A stretch of 64,000 nt of DNA from Diploptera punctata (Eukaryota; Arthropoda; Insecta; Blattodea; Blaberidae), in the NCBI GenBank assembly GCA_030220185.1, contig JASPKZ010007285.1, positions 677,001 through 741,000 on the forward strand, in the 5' to 3' direction. The notes beneath the pieces are model-generated. The model saw only the letters and a list, made by a program, of their open reading frames with translations. It was not told the origin of the DNA and ran no database searches. Numbering within the stretch: the stretch's first letter is position 1; every line of letters starts with the position of its first letter. The translations under genes and the position numbers were made by a program. Shown here piece after piece: positions 1 through 9,226 of this stretch.

Positions 1-114
1 TCGACCAGTCCGGCATGGGTAACCCTATCGGCAGCAATGCTACCGCCGGTATAGCTCTCAGGATCATTTAACCACGCAAGCCACTCCACCACGACAAGGT
101 AAAGATACCATGGA
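1..114 (-). repeat. LINE-associated 5' region fragment, cut by the window edge
   Basis: These bases match 21679-21792 almost base for base; only a few substitutions are visible. At the second locus the same block is fused to the 3' end of a family A LINE, so I read it as part of a LINE or LINE-derived repeat, oriented minus. The outer end is followed by an imperfect (TAA)n tract. I do not recognise the encoded protein, if any. Confidence 0.6.
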
Positions 115-117
115 GGA

Positions 118-164
118 ATAGTAATAATAATAATAACAATAATAATAACAATAATAATAATAAT
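118..164. repeat. (TAA)n microsatellite, imperfect
   Basis: TAA units interrupted by a few CAA units. It separates the preceding repeat fragment from the LINE remnant that follows. Confidence 0.95.
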
Positions 165-184
165 CTTCTACTACAAGGTTTAGG

Positions 185-557
185 CTATGCAGCCTGTTCC
201 GGCGAAGTTAAAAGTGGAGTCCATCTTCTACGTGGTCGGCCAACATCCCTTGTTCCTCTGGGATTATACAGGAAGGTTCTTTTTGGTATTCTTTCGTTGT
301 TCATTCTCATTAAGTGTTCTGTCCATTTCTTATTATTTTCGCTGATTTTATCTTCAATTTTATATATATTTAATTCTTCCAGTATAGTTTCATTCCTTAT
401 TCTATCTGCTCTTGTGCATCCTTTCACATTACGTAAAAACAGCATTTCCGCAGTCTGTATCCTGCTTTTATCCCTTGATTTCATTATCCAATTTTCACTT
501 CCACACAACAACAAAGGAACAACCATTGTTTTATATAATTTAAGTTTCGTATCACAT
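185..557 (-). mobile_element. LINE family B, RT C-terminal part (3' segment of a 5'-inverted copy)
   Basis: The minus frame reads from DTKLKLYKTMVVP through LCGSENW, IQTAEMLFLRNVKGCTRADR and RNETILEELNIY to a GRPRRRW motif. This is the usual order at the C-terminus of reverse transcriptases of this LINE clade, after the catalytic domain. The upstream part of the same protein lies at 558-665 on the opposite strand. About 120 residues remain of a protein that normally exceeds 800, so the copy is dead. Confidence 0.85.
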
Positions 558-665
558 TTCCAATATTTAGGATGTGATATAACTTATAGAGAAAATAAAG
601 ATATAGAAAATAAAGTAAATACATTTCAGGCTATTTGTGGAACCATAAAAAGAACCTTAGGTCGG
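558..665 (+). mobile_element. LINE family B, inverted 5' segment of the adjacent copy
   Basis: The plus frame reads HFQYLGCDITY, then NKVNTFQAICGTIKRTL. In intact relatives this stretch lies immediately upstream of the LKLYKTM stretch found on the minus strand at 185-557. The two segments meet head to head, as expected from twin-primed reverse transcription. It ends at a long (ATA)n tract. Confidence 0.8.
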
Positions 666-677
666 AAGAAAGGAGAG

Positions 678-747
<70 letters not shown>
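678..747. repeat. (ATA)n microsatellite, about 23 units
   Basis: Uninterrupted ATA repeat. It abuts the tRNA-like head of SINE1 on the right. Confidence 0.97.
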
Positions 748-950
748 GTCCACCGCTGTGGTCTCGAGGTAGCGTGCTGCCTTGTCACGCAGCGGGCCCG
801 GATTCGATCCCCGGTCGGGACACATTTCTGGGTGAGGTTTTTATCGGGGTTTTTCCTCACCTGTAAGACAAATGTCAGGAAAACTTTAAGGCCCAAACGG
901 TCCCCTAAATCATATGGCCATCGCAATCATCATCATTCATATTCATCTTA
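748..950 (+). mobile_element. SINE1, tRNA-derived, partial
   Basis: The left part resembles a tRNA: an A-box-like stretch (TGGTCTCGAGGTAGCGTG) and a B box (GATTCGATCCC) about 35 bases later. The body follows, with the phrase CTCACCTGTAAGACAAATG shared by all six copies, then a CAT/ATC-rich segment. Other copies continue for a further 120 bases that are not evident here. SINEs are transcribed by RNA polymerase III from the internal boxes and mobilised by a partner LINE. Confidence 0.85.
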
Positions 951-1185
951 GGTTAAGCTTAGGATTAGGGACTCTCCTGGCGCACCATTATCATCATCAC
1001 CCATCATTTCTTCGCTGCAACGTAACCCCGCCTTCCAGGCGCCCAAACGTCAGAAGTGGGTTACAATTACGCCATGCCAGGATAGAAACTACGAATGTCG
1101 AAGACCACCTGGGGCAGTTGAAAAAAATAATAATAATAAATTATTATAACCATTATTATTATTGTTATTATTTTTTCTTTATTGG
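951..1185. other. No feature recognised; imperfect TAA/ATT stretch at the right
   Basis: Non-coding sequence with ATC-rich patches continuing from the SINE, a short GC-richer stretch near 1020-1110, and an imperfect AAT/ATT run at about 1127-1170. Confidence 0.5.
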
Positions 1186-1463
1186 GAACCTCTCTACATT
1201 GTAGTAGTTTCCCTACAACCCACTCTAAATTGTACAAAACCCTAATTTCTGCTTCACTGTCTGTTAATCCTCTCGACACCATATTTCTACGCACTCCTTG
1301 AATCCACTGTTATTTCGGTCTACTCTTTCTTCTGTTTTCCTCCGCTTCAAAATTTAGTACCTTCTTAGGTATTTTATCATCTGACATCTTCTTTACGTGG
1401 CCAAACCATTTCAATTTCCTTTCTTCAATAGCGTCTAGAACATATTTTTGAACATCCATTATA
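1186..1463 (-). mobile_element. LINE remnant, RT C-terminus in two frames
   Basis: Minus-strand translation gives VLDAIEERKLKWFGHVKKM, then, after a stop, VRRNMVSRGLTDSEAEIR. Both blocks belong to the C-terminal tail of a LINE protein (WxGHVxRM-type motif followed by the last helix). A stop separates them. The 5' side abuts a (TAA)n tract. Confidence 0.75.

Positions 1464-1464
<1 letters not shown>

Positions 1465-1547
<83 letters not shown>
1465..1547. repeat. (TAA)n microsatellite, about 27 units
   Basis: Pure AAT/TAA repeat. Long poly-L and poly-I frames here are artefacts of the repeat. Confidence 0.97.
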
Positions 1548-1548
<1 letters not shown>

Positions 1549-1629
1549 GCTTCGTCTTCAAGATCGTAGAACCATCCATTCCTTATGCCTTCTCTATAAC
1601 ATATTACACACATCATTACCTTATTATTT

Positions 1630-2258
1630 ATCACACCGCTTCACTAGACTCTCTGATACACATAACTTAGATACCCGATCCCTTGAGCACAGTGTCCTTT
1701 ATATCCCTCCTCATCACACTACCTATTATTCGAAATATTTTACAGTTTCTCTTGCTAGAACATGGAATTCCCTTCCACCCTATGTCAGAGACTGCCAAAC
1801 TTTACCATCTTTCAGAAACAAATTGAAAATAAAATTACTAACAGAAACAACACTAATATTACTTTTTAAGAATTAATAATGCGTTTTTGCATTATTTAAT
1901 AAAAATAGACTTAGGATTTGTTAATATATTTACCTAATGCCTTGTATAAAAGCGTAGATTAATTCATTGTAGTTTATTACTTTCTTTGTATTTTTTTCTT
2001 TTCTTTTTATGTATAGTAGATTCGAGCTGTTATTCCTTTTTTATTCATTGTATCATTAATTTAATTTTAATTGTATTTAGTTTCATTCTATTATTAGACA
2101 TTATTTTCATTATTATTCAATATGACAGATAATTAATTGTTCAATATGACCACTATTGTAATTTGTTTTTATTCATATGTACAATATGTTTGTTCTGGTG
2201 AGTGGAAGAGAAGGCCACATGGCCTTAACTCCTCCAGGCTAAATAAATCTCCACCAGG
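1630..2258 (+). mobile_element. CR1/L2-like LINE (family J), ORF2 C-terminus and 3' UTR
   Basis: The plus frame carries SLARTWNSLPPYVRDCQTL and FRNKLKIKLL, the characteristic end of RTs of the CR1/L2/Rex group, and stops near 1870. An AT-rich 3' UTR of about 390 bases follows. It ends with GGTGAGTGGAAGAGAAGG and CCACATGGCCTTAACTCC, then a (TAA)n tail. The copy is 5'-truncated. Minus-strand relatives lie at 8078-8845, plus-strand ones at 56640-57505. Confidence 0.85.
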
Positions 2259-2259
2259 C

Positions 2260-2321
<62 letters not shown>

Positions 2322-2322
2322 T
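2260..2322 (+). repeat. (TAA)n, probable 3' tail of the preceding LINE
   Basis: About 20 units directly after the CR1/L2-like 3' end. The same junction type recurs at 5483, 20342, 29881 and 31286. Confidence 0.85.
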
Positions 2323-2636
2323 TGGTCTTTATAGGGAGCCAGATAGAATAAGAACAGTTACGTCTCGTAGATGCGATGGGCAGGACATGTAGCACGAATG
2401 GGGAATGAAATATGTGCATGGAAGCTACTTGTAGGAAAGCCAGAGGGAAAACGCCCAGTTGGTAGACCAAGAATGAGGTGGGAAGATAACATTAATTATG
2501 ATTTGAGGGAAGTAGATTATACAGGGAATGATTGGAAAGCATTGGCTTAGGATAGGAATGTATGGAGATCTTATGTCCGCGCGGGCATGAATCTACGGGT
2601 TCGATAGTGCCAGTGAGTAAGTAAGTAAGTAAGTAA
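2323..2636 (+). mobile_element. LINE family A, 3' end
   Basis: Last about 90 codons of the family A protein in broken frames, followed by the conserved end GGTTCGATAGTGCCAGTGAG and a (GTAA)n tail at 2611-2636. Heavily 5'-truncated, with several stops. Confidence 0.85.
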
Positions 2637-3005
2637 AATCAAATTTGAAAGAAATTAGTACCGGGTGCCCTTAAAACTTTATTTGCGAATAAATTGGAAC
2701 TAAACTTTTTACACTTGTGGCCAAGGTGCGATGTATTCTAAATGACCAGATCTATCCACAAAGTGGCTAAATTGTCAACCCTGAAGTTGGGTATGCAAAA
2801 GGATGCATGGACGTAATGAGTATGTTTGAGATTATAACTTACGACAGGTTTTAAGACTGCAGTATATCCCTATATTCATATTTGAATAAGATTGAGAGAG
2901 TGTCTATTTATTTTGTTTGTAAATGGTGTTACAGCTTATTGCTAAGGGCAATTCATTGCTTTCTCTTTAAATTTATTTTCTAACAACTTGTTTGTTTATG
3001 TTTAA
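2637..3005. other. No feature recognised
   Basis: AT-rich sequence with no convincing frame, repeat match or RNA motif. Confidence 0.5.
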
Positions 3006-3130
3006 TATATGAACCTATGTTTAATTAATTTCCTCACAGCATTCATGTTTGTAATTATCGTTTCTAGGTATTTGTATTCAGCCACTTCTTCGAAATTTCC
3101 CTCATTTGTGTCTACCTTTTTTTTTATTAG
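3006..3130 (-). mobile_element. LINE family A, inverted 5' segment
   Basis: The minus frame reads TNEGNFEEVAEYKYLETIIT, then RKLIKHR. In the best copy (54442-55379) this block directly precedes the block found on the plus strand from 3197. Together they form a 5'-inverted insertion. Confidence 0.75.
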
Positions 3131-3196
3131 GCTGCGTTATTTAACTTGTTTCAGTTCTCTAAACAACAAACGTATTTTATAACCTATTAACTATCA

Positions 3197-3760
3197 ATGT
3201 ACAAAAATATTAAAAATAGGCTCAATTCTGGAAATACTTGATATTATGCATTATAGGGACTCTTTTGTCCCATCTTATCTCAAAAAACATTAAATTGAAA
3301 ATATATAAAACTATTATTCTCCCAGTTATATTATATGGATGCGAAACATGGACTCTTACTTTAAGGGAGGAGAAAATATTACGAGTTTTTGAGAATAAAG
3401 TTCTTTGGAAAATGTTTGGACCAAAGAGAGATGAACAGACAGGTGAATGGAGAAAACTTCATAATACTGAGCTACATGATGTGTATAGGAAACCAAATGT
3501 AATAAGAACAGTTAAGTCTCGTAGACCGCTTTGGAGAAGATACCGGTATATGGCACGTAATGGGAATGAAAGTGGGGCATGGAAAGTTGTAGGAAAGCCA
3601 GAGAGGAAAGCGCCCAGAAAGTAAGCCAAACATGAAGTTCGAGAATAACATTAACCATGATACAGGGGACGATTGGGAAAAAAATAGCTGAGGATAGGAA
3701 TGTATGGAGAGCTTATGCCGTGCAGTCGTAAACTTAAGACTTCGATAGTGTCAGTGATTT
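3197..3760 (+). mobile_element. LINE family A, 3' segment of a 5'-inverted copy
   Basis: Begins within IKNRLNSGN, continues through IYKTIILPVILYGCETW, LREEKILRVFENK and FGPKRDEQTGEW, and fades through frameshifts to the usual C-terminus. One open stretch of 128 codons survives (3238-3624). No catalytic YADD box is included. Confidence 0.85.
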
Positions 3761-3814
3761 TATTTAAGTGTATATGTTTTATCCAGTTACTTTCATTTTC
3801 TGATTCCTTCTATA

Positions 3815-4146
3815 ATCCATCCATTCATCCGTAGTAATTCTGCCCTAAGGCAGATACTGCAATCATACCATTCCCATGCTACGCTTTCAGCTTTACTAGG
3901 GAATTGTAGGTGTGGTAGCTTCCCGTTGCTTTCCACACCGATGAAGGATGATGATGATAATGATGATGATGATAATGATAAGGACGATGATGCTGGCCAT
4001 ATGATTTTGGGAACCGTTTGGGCCTTGAAGTTTAACTGACATTTGTCTTACAGGTGAGGAAAAACCCCGATAATAACCTCACCCAGAAAAACTGCCCCGA
4101 CCGGGATCGAACCTGGGCAGCACGCTACCTCGACACCACAGCGGTG
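3815..4146 (-). mobile_element. SINE1, near full length
   Basis: On the minus strand the tRNA-like head is at the right (about 4080-4146), with B-box complement GGATCGAACCTGG. The shared body and a GAT/ATC-rich middle follow. The conserved 3' domain ends at TCCATCCATTCATCC. Length is about 330 bases. The head abuts a (TAA)n tract. Confidence 0.85.

Positions 4147-4202
<56 letters not shown>
4147..4202. repeat. (ATA)n microsatellite at a SINE1 head
   Basis: About 18 units directly adjoining the SINE1 tRNA-like head. Confidence 0.95.
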
Positions 4203-4203
<1 letters not shown>

Positions 4204-4339
4204 GCTTTGATAGCCCGTGAGGGGTTTGCTGATCCCCCATCGCGCTTCCCCAATGGGCTTCAAAAATTTAAAAAGCAAGAGTTGATCTTTTCTTCTGCAG
4301 AACGCAGGTCGAAAGCATGCGGGATCATTTACAGTGAGT

Positions 4340-4540
4340 ATTACTTATAAAAATGGCAAACTGTGGTTCCAACACGTCCAGAGAATGTCAAATTCCCCTT
4401 TACCAAAGATGATTTACCACCTCAACCCTAAAGGCAAAAGAGACCTCGGAAGACCCTTCAACCGATGGAAAGATCAGTTTTTGTAGTCGCAGAACGGGCA
4501 TCATCACCCAGTACTACATTCGGAAGAAGAAGAAGAAGAT
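4340..4540 (+). mobile_element. LINE remnant, RT C-terminus
   Basis: The plus frame reads WFQHVQRMSNSPLPKMIY, then GKRDLGRPFNRWKDQFL and a stop, followed by a short (GAA)n tail near 4528. This matches the C-terminal WxxHVxRM ... GRPxxRW pattern of family B-like LINEs. Confidence 0.7.
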
Positions 4541-4668
4541 GGCAAACTTAAATTAACTGCGTGCATATACACTAACAGTATTAAGTTGAAATTCTTTGGT
4601 AATAGATTGACTTGATGACTTGATTTCACATACAAAAAGTTGAATAATATAATGAAAAGTTTAAATTC

Positions 4669-5296
4669 TCATAAGTAATGCCACGAGTGATTTTCAAATT
4701 ATTGATAAATTCACGACTCACGAAGTGAGCAGTGAATTTATCTAGAGAATTTGGAAATCAAGAGTGGCATTTGTTAGGACTATTTAACGAATAAAATTAA
4801 GCTGTTTACTCACAAATCATTGTTTAACCATAGTTATTTAAAAATATTTATATATTTAATGTAAACGGCGATGTTTGAAAACAAATTAGAAATGTGAAGT
4901 TATGTATATTCACTGCAACTCGATCATATTATTTATTGCCAAATAGGATCGCAATGTTGTAAGAATACACTCTAGTGGAGGAATAATGAAACACATCAAA
5001 CTGTTATCCTAATCAACATTATAGGTTAATCATTTATATTTTGAATAAACAACTCAGTAAAATCACTGAATCTGTTCATTATTTGCTACATTCAATGTGT
5101 TTGTTGGAGAAAAATAATGGTCTAACTTGTTCAGGATATTAAAAAAACGAGGAGCTTTCTTTATCACCAAATCAGAAGCTGATAAAGTGAAATCGATAAA
5201 GATCGAGGTGAAACACGACTGTCATTGGTGTAAAACAGAATTCATTGAAACGTGATTGGTCATTGACTACCATTTGCGACATGAATTAAATGGTCC
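4669..5296 (+). repeat. PER repeat, copy 1
   Basis: A non-coding dispersed repeat with four copies here: this one, 31995-32698 (+), 33447-34155 (-) and 41151-41746 (+). The left end starts CATAAGTAATGCCACGAG and folds back on itself (AATGCCAC...GTGGCATT). The right end is near CATGAATTAAATGG. Inner repeats read GACTATTTAAC on the left and GTTAAATAGTC in inverted form on the right of other copies. I infer a non-autonomous DNA element of unknown class. Confidence 0.7.
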
Positions 5297-5344
5297 ATTT
5301 AAAGGGCCGGACCTCGAATGGACTTCAAAAATTTAAAAAGCAAG

Positions 5345-5481
5345 AGTGGACTCTTAATTTAAGGGAGGAGAAAAGGTTACGAGTATTTGAGAATAAATAT
5401 ATTAGGTAGTTTTTATACCAAAGAGAGATGAACAGACACGCGAATTGAGAAGACTACATAACAGTGAACTACATGATCTTT

Positions 5482-5512
<31 letters not shown>

Positions 5513-5619
5513 TAATAATAACTTTATTTTACCTGGCAGAGTTAAGGCCTTAAGGCCTTGTCTCCACTCAACCAGGTTTAAAAAAAATACAAACAAAAAA
5601 ATAGTCTTAAATCTAAATT

Positions 5620-5682
<63 letters not shown>

Positions 5683-6095
5683 GATTACAAGTTATGAATA
5701 CAATACAATTAATATTTATAATGTATTTTGATTTACTCTAAATTTAACAAATTAAATATATAATATGTACAAGATATATAAAAAACGAGGAAAAGATTAA
5801 TTTATAGGAAACTAGATATAAAAAGAACAGTTAAGTCTCTTATACAACGTAGAAGAACCTGTGGTTGGAATGGGGAATGAAAGAGGGGCATGTAGGCTTT
5901 TTGTAGAATGTCCAGAGGGAAAATGCTCTGTTGGTAGACCAAGAATGAAGTGCGAAAACAAAATAAACCATGATTTGAGGGAAGTAGTTATACAAGGGAT
6001 GAGAGAAAAAGATTATCTCAGAATAGCAATATATGGAGAGGTTATGTCCGCGCGGTGATGAACCTACGGGATAGATAGCGCCAGTTAGTTAGATA
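5345..6095 (+). mobile_element. LINE family A, interrupted by a CR1/L2-like LINE tail
   Basis: The left part (5345-5482) encodes the LREEKRLRVFEN and GPKRDEQT region and stops at CATGATCTTTAT. The right part resumes at 5803 with TTTATAGGAAACTAGATA and runs to the family A end near 6095. The intervening 5483-5800 is a minus-strand family J tail, so family A is the older insertion. Confidence 0.8.
5483..5800 (-). mobile_element. CR1/L2-like LINE (family J) 3' end nested in family A
   Basis: (AAT)n at 5483-5520 is the tail; next comes the 3'-end block CTGGCAGAGTTAAGGCCTTA with its palindromic AAGGCCTTAAGGCCTT core, then AT-rich 3' UTR with a (TA)n run at 5622-5679. TTTAT/TTTATA at the two junctions may be the target duplication. 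Confidence 0.75.
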
Positions 6096-6449
6096 GTTAT
6101 TCCTTTTTAATGATGAAGATCGTTGGTTTGATGTTCAGACATTCTATGGCACAAGCTTAACATCGTATTAAAACTTTATAATTTGTCCACATTTTATAAC
6201 TGAATCCGTACATCTTCAACTAGAAACGGTCTACAGTCGATAAAGTCATTTATTGGGAAGTAGATAATATTATTTGTAATACGCATTGTTAGTAATTGTT
6301 AAGTATACGTCACTATTATTAAACGATATCTATGGAAACTCTTTTGTTATCGAGTTTTGTTATTTCCAAGATGGTTGAATGATGTTAATGTACTCTTATT
6401 TATAACGTGCATGTTTCACTTCACGTCCACACACTGGACTTAAGTTTAA
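6096..6449. other. No feature recognised
   Basis: AT-rich non-coding sequence between two family A copies. Confidence 0.5.
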
Positions 6450-6945
6450 AAATCTCAAGAAAAAAAACATTAAACTTAAAATATATAAAACTGTTATCTC
6501 CCCAGGTGCATTACATGGATACAAAAATGGACTCTTGCTCTAAGGGAGGAGAGGAAATTAATAAATATTTGAGAATGAAGTTCTTAGAAAAATGTTGGAC
6601 TAAAGAGAGATCAACAAGAGGAAAATGGAGAAGACTTCAAAACTGTGAGCTAGATTTTCTTTATTTAAATACATAAATAAGAACAAGTAAGTCTTGTAGT
6701 TGCGAAGGGCAGGACACATGTCACGTATGGGTAATGAAAGAAGGAAGTCAATATAGGAAAACCAGAGGTAGGTCAATAATGAGGTGGGAGAATAAAAGTA
6801 ACCATGATTTGAGGGAAGTAAATTATACAGGGGATGGTTGGAAACATCAGCTGAGAATAGGAATGTATGGATGGCTAATATCCGCAGGTCATGACCTACG
6901 GGTTCGATAGAGTTAGTGAGTTATTGAATTAGTTAACAGAAAACA
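6450..6945 (+). mobile_element. LINE family A, degenerate 3' half
   Basis: Follows family A from the KNIKLKIYKT region to the end GGTTCGATAG and an AGTT-rich tail. Many substitutions and frameshifts mark it as an old copy. Confidence 0.8.
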
Positions 6946-7660
6946 ATTGACACTCTCCATTTAGGTAACATTTCTGTTAGTTATTAACATTGTTAGTCTT
7001 AAATCGCACTTACTTGTTTTAATCCAGCGTTATTATATTGTTTGTTAGGTTAAGTGCCCAGTAGATTACTAAAATATTTTTCATTGGAAAAATGACAGTT
7101 TTTAACATTTATTAAAAACCACTTCTTGCTCTTAACAATGGATAGCATCATTACAATAATGTAAACAATTTCGCGAATATTTACAAAATGGAGCTTGCAA
7201 AATGCTTATATTTATTGCACTTTCGTTATTATAATATCATCCCTTGTATTAAAACGAAGCATTTTGAGTTCAAATGGCTTTGATTTGCATGTAGGTACAT
7301 AAGGAATCTTCCTTGAGGGCGGTGGTCGGAATTCGAGATGTGATCTCGTCTCGTTATCCCAAATAACGATCTGAGGAATCTCATCTGTTGTTTTTCGAAT
7401 CTCCTTTCATCTTTCTTCCCCCGGATCCAGATTTATGGTTCAAATATCAAACCAGGTTTAGCTGTTATTTCATGTAGCCTTATCTAGATGTATCTTGTCA
7501 ATTTTTCCCCAAAAATGTCTTCTGATGATGTCATTAATTTTATTGCATTTAGAAAATTCATTATCAAGAAACTCCATAAGTACGATTATGTGATACATTT
7601 CCCTGGTATATATTTATGTAATCGAAATAAAATAAACATTAAAATAAGTACGTGACATAA
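6946..7660. other. No feature recognised
   Basis: AT-rich non-coding sequence. I see no repeat partner elsewhere in the window. Confidence 0.45.
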
Positions 7661-8077
7661 TACAGGGTGATTTTTAATTACACCGACAAACTGACTGCAG
7701 GGGCTGATTCCTGACTGAAAATCGAGGACAAATTGTCCTATGAATAACTGTCCATAAATGCATTGTTGCCACGGTAGATGGCACTGACGACTAACATTAT
7801 TCTCTCGGCCCTGTTACATGGCCTCCTAGATCACCGGATTTAAACCCCCTGGATGTTTACCTCTGGGGGACATCTGACAAGCATTGTGCATGCTGAACCA
7901 GTTCCTGATGTGCTACCCTTCAACAGCGTGTCCACGTCGCCTAGGAAGCTATTCGGGGGTAGGTCGGAACGTGCGAAAGAATGAGACAATGCATGATAGG
8001 ACTTGTGAACGTGTGCATTGCATCTCGTGGAGGCCACATTGAACATCTATTGTGACGTGGATGCGATTATGCTATTT

Positions 8078-8845
8078 AGATTTTTAGATTTATTTAGATT
8101 TATTTAGCCTGGTGGAGTTAAGGCCATGTGACCTTCTCTTCCACTCACCAGGACAAACATATGTTACATATGAATATAAAAAAAATACAATAATAATCAT
8201 ATTAAACAGGACAAACATATGTTACATATGAATACAAAAAAAATAAAATAATAGTCATATTAAACAGGACAAACATATGTTACATATGAATAGAAAACAA
8301 ATTACAATAGTGGTCATATTAAACAATTAATTATGTCATATTGAATAATAATGAAAATAATGTCTAATAATACAATGAAACTAAATACAATTAAAATTAA
8401 ATTAATGATACAATGAATAAAAAAGGAATAACAGCTCGAATCTACTATACATAAAAGAAAAGAAATAAAAAATACAAAGAAAGTAATAAACTATAATGAA
8501 TTAATCTATGCTTTTATACAAGGCATTAGGTAAATATGTTAAATCTTAAATCTATTTTTATTAAATAATGCAAAAACGCATTATTAATTCTTAAAAAGTA
8601 ATATTAGTGAGTTGTTTCTGTTAGTAATTTTATTTTCAATTTGTTTCTGAAAGATGGTAAAGTTTGGCAGTCTCCGACATAGGGTGGAAGTGAATTCCAT
8701 GTTCTAGCAAGAGAAACTGTAAAAAGATTTCGAATAATGGGTAGTATGATGAGGAGGGATATAAAGGACACTGTGCTCAAGGGATCGGGTATCTAAGTTA
8801 TGTGTATCAGAGAGTTTAGTAAAGCGGTGTGATAAATAATAAGGT
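8078..8845 (-). mobile_element. CR1/L2-like LINE (family J) inserted in the mariner-type element
   Basis: Minus copy of the element at 1630-2258. The left end carries AGATTTATTTAGCCTGGTGG and repeated AAATAAATCT-type tail units; the right part encodes the WNSLPP-type C-terminus on the minus strand. Sequence on both sides belongs to one transposon, so this LINE is the younger insertion. Confidence 0.8.
8151..8325 (-). repeat. Three tandem 58-bp units in a LINE 3' UTR
   Basis: Three consecutive copies start with GGACAAACATATGTTACATA at 8151, 8209 and 8267. The plus-strand family member at 1630-2258 has a single unit, so the triplication is a feature of this copy or subfamily. Confidence 0.9.
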
Positions 8846-9129
8846 TATTTATATTAATATATTTATTGAGTACCGAGACGATTTGTTGTCGTTGTACGCA
8901 CGTCGTTCATTTCCCGACACATGTTTACTGTATAGGAATTTTTCTTTCATTTCCAGTCAGAAATCAGTGCTTGAAATTTATCGGGGTAATTACTGTTCAC
9001 CCTGTATATACATATTTTAAAGCACGCGCTTAAAATGGAATTTAAAGATGGGGGTTTTATTAATCATAATCCAAATACAATACGAGTTATTTGACGTCAT
9101 AATAGTAAAGATGTTATTCTATGTTAGAT

Positions 9130-9200
9130 ACAATCTGCCATAGGAGATTAAGGAAGTATGGAGATGTTATATGCGCGCAGATATGAATCTACGGTTTATA
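9130..9200 (+). mobile_element. LINE family A, end-only remnant
   Basis: About 70 bases resembling the last codons of family A (AAGTATGGAGATGTTATATG, CGCGCAG, ATGAATCTACGG). Confidence 0.55.
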
Positions 9201-9226
9201 TATATACATATATAAGTTAATATGTG

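Larger units (their letters stand above)
7664..9007 (+). mobile_element. Tc1/mariner-type DNA transposon remnant, interrupted
   Basis: The left end ACAGGGTGA with TTAATTACACCGACAAACT and the right end GTAATTACTGTTCACCCTGT form inverted ends flanked by TA. Inside, the plus frame reads PPRSPDLNPLDVYLWG, the C-terminal motif of a DDE/D transposase (Asn-Pro-Leu-Asp plus YLWG). It then decays through LQQRVHV. A CR1/L2-like LINE (8078-8845) splits the element. A second copy is at 22696-23227. Confidence 0.75.

Noticed and set aside
297..866. 189-codon plus frame
   Set aside because: It strings together the antisense of a LINE, a genuine inverted LINE segment, a microsatellite and a SINE.
631..926. 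Frames with poly-I, poly-L, poly-Y or poly-N here and at 1310-1634, 2225-2470, 4048-4350, 30265-30534, 38048-38379, 59304-59590 and 62881-63120
   Set aside because: Products of TAA/ATT microsatellites read in three frames, often fused to SINE or LINE remnants; not genes.
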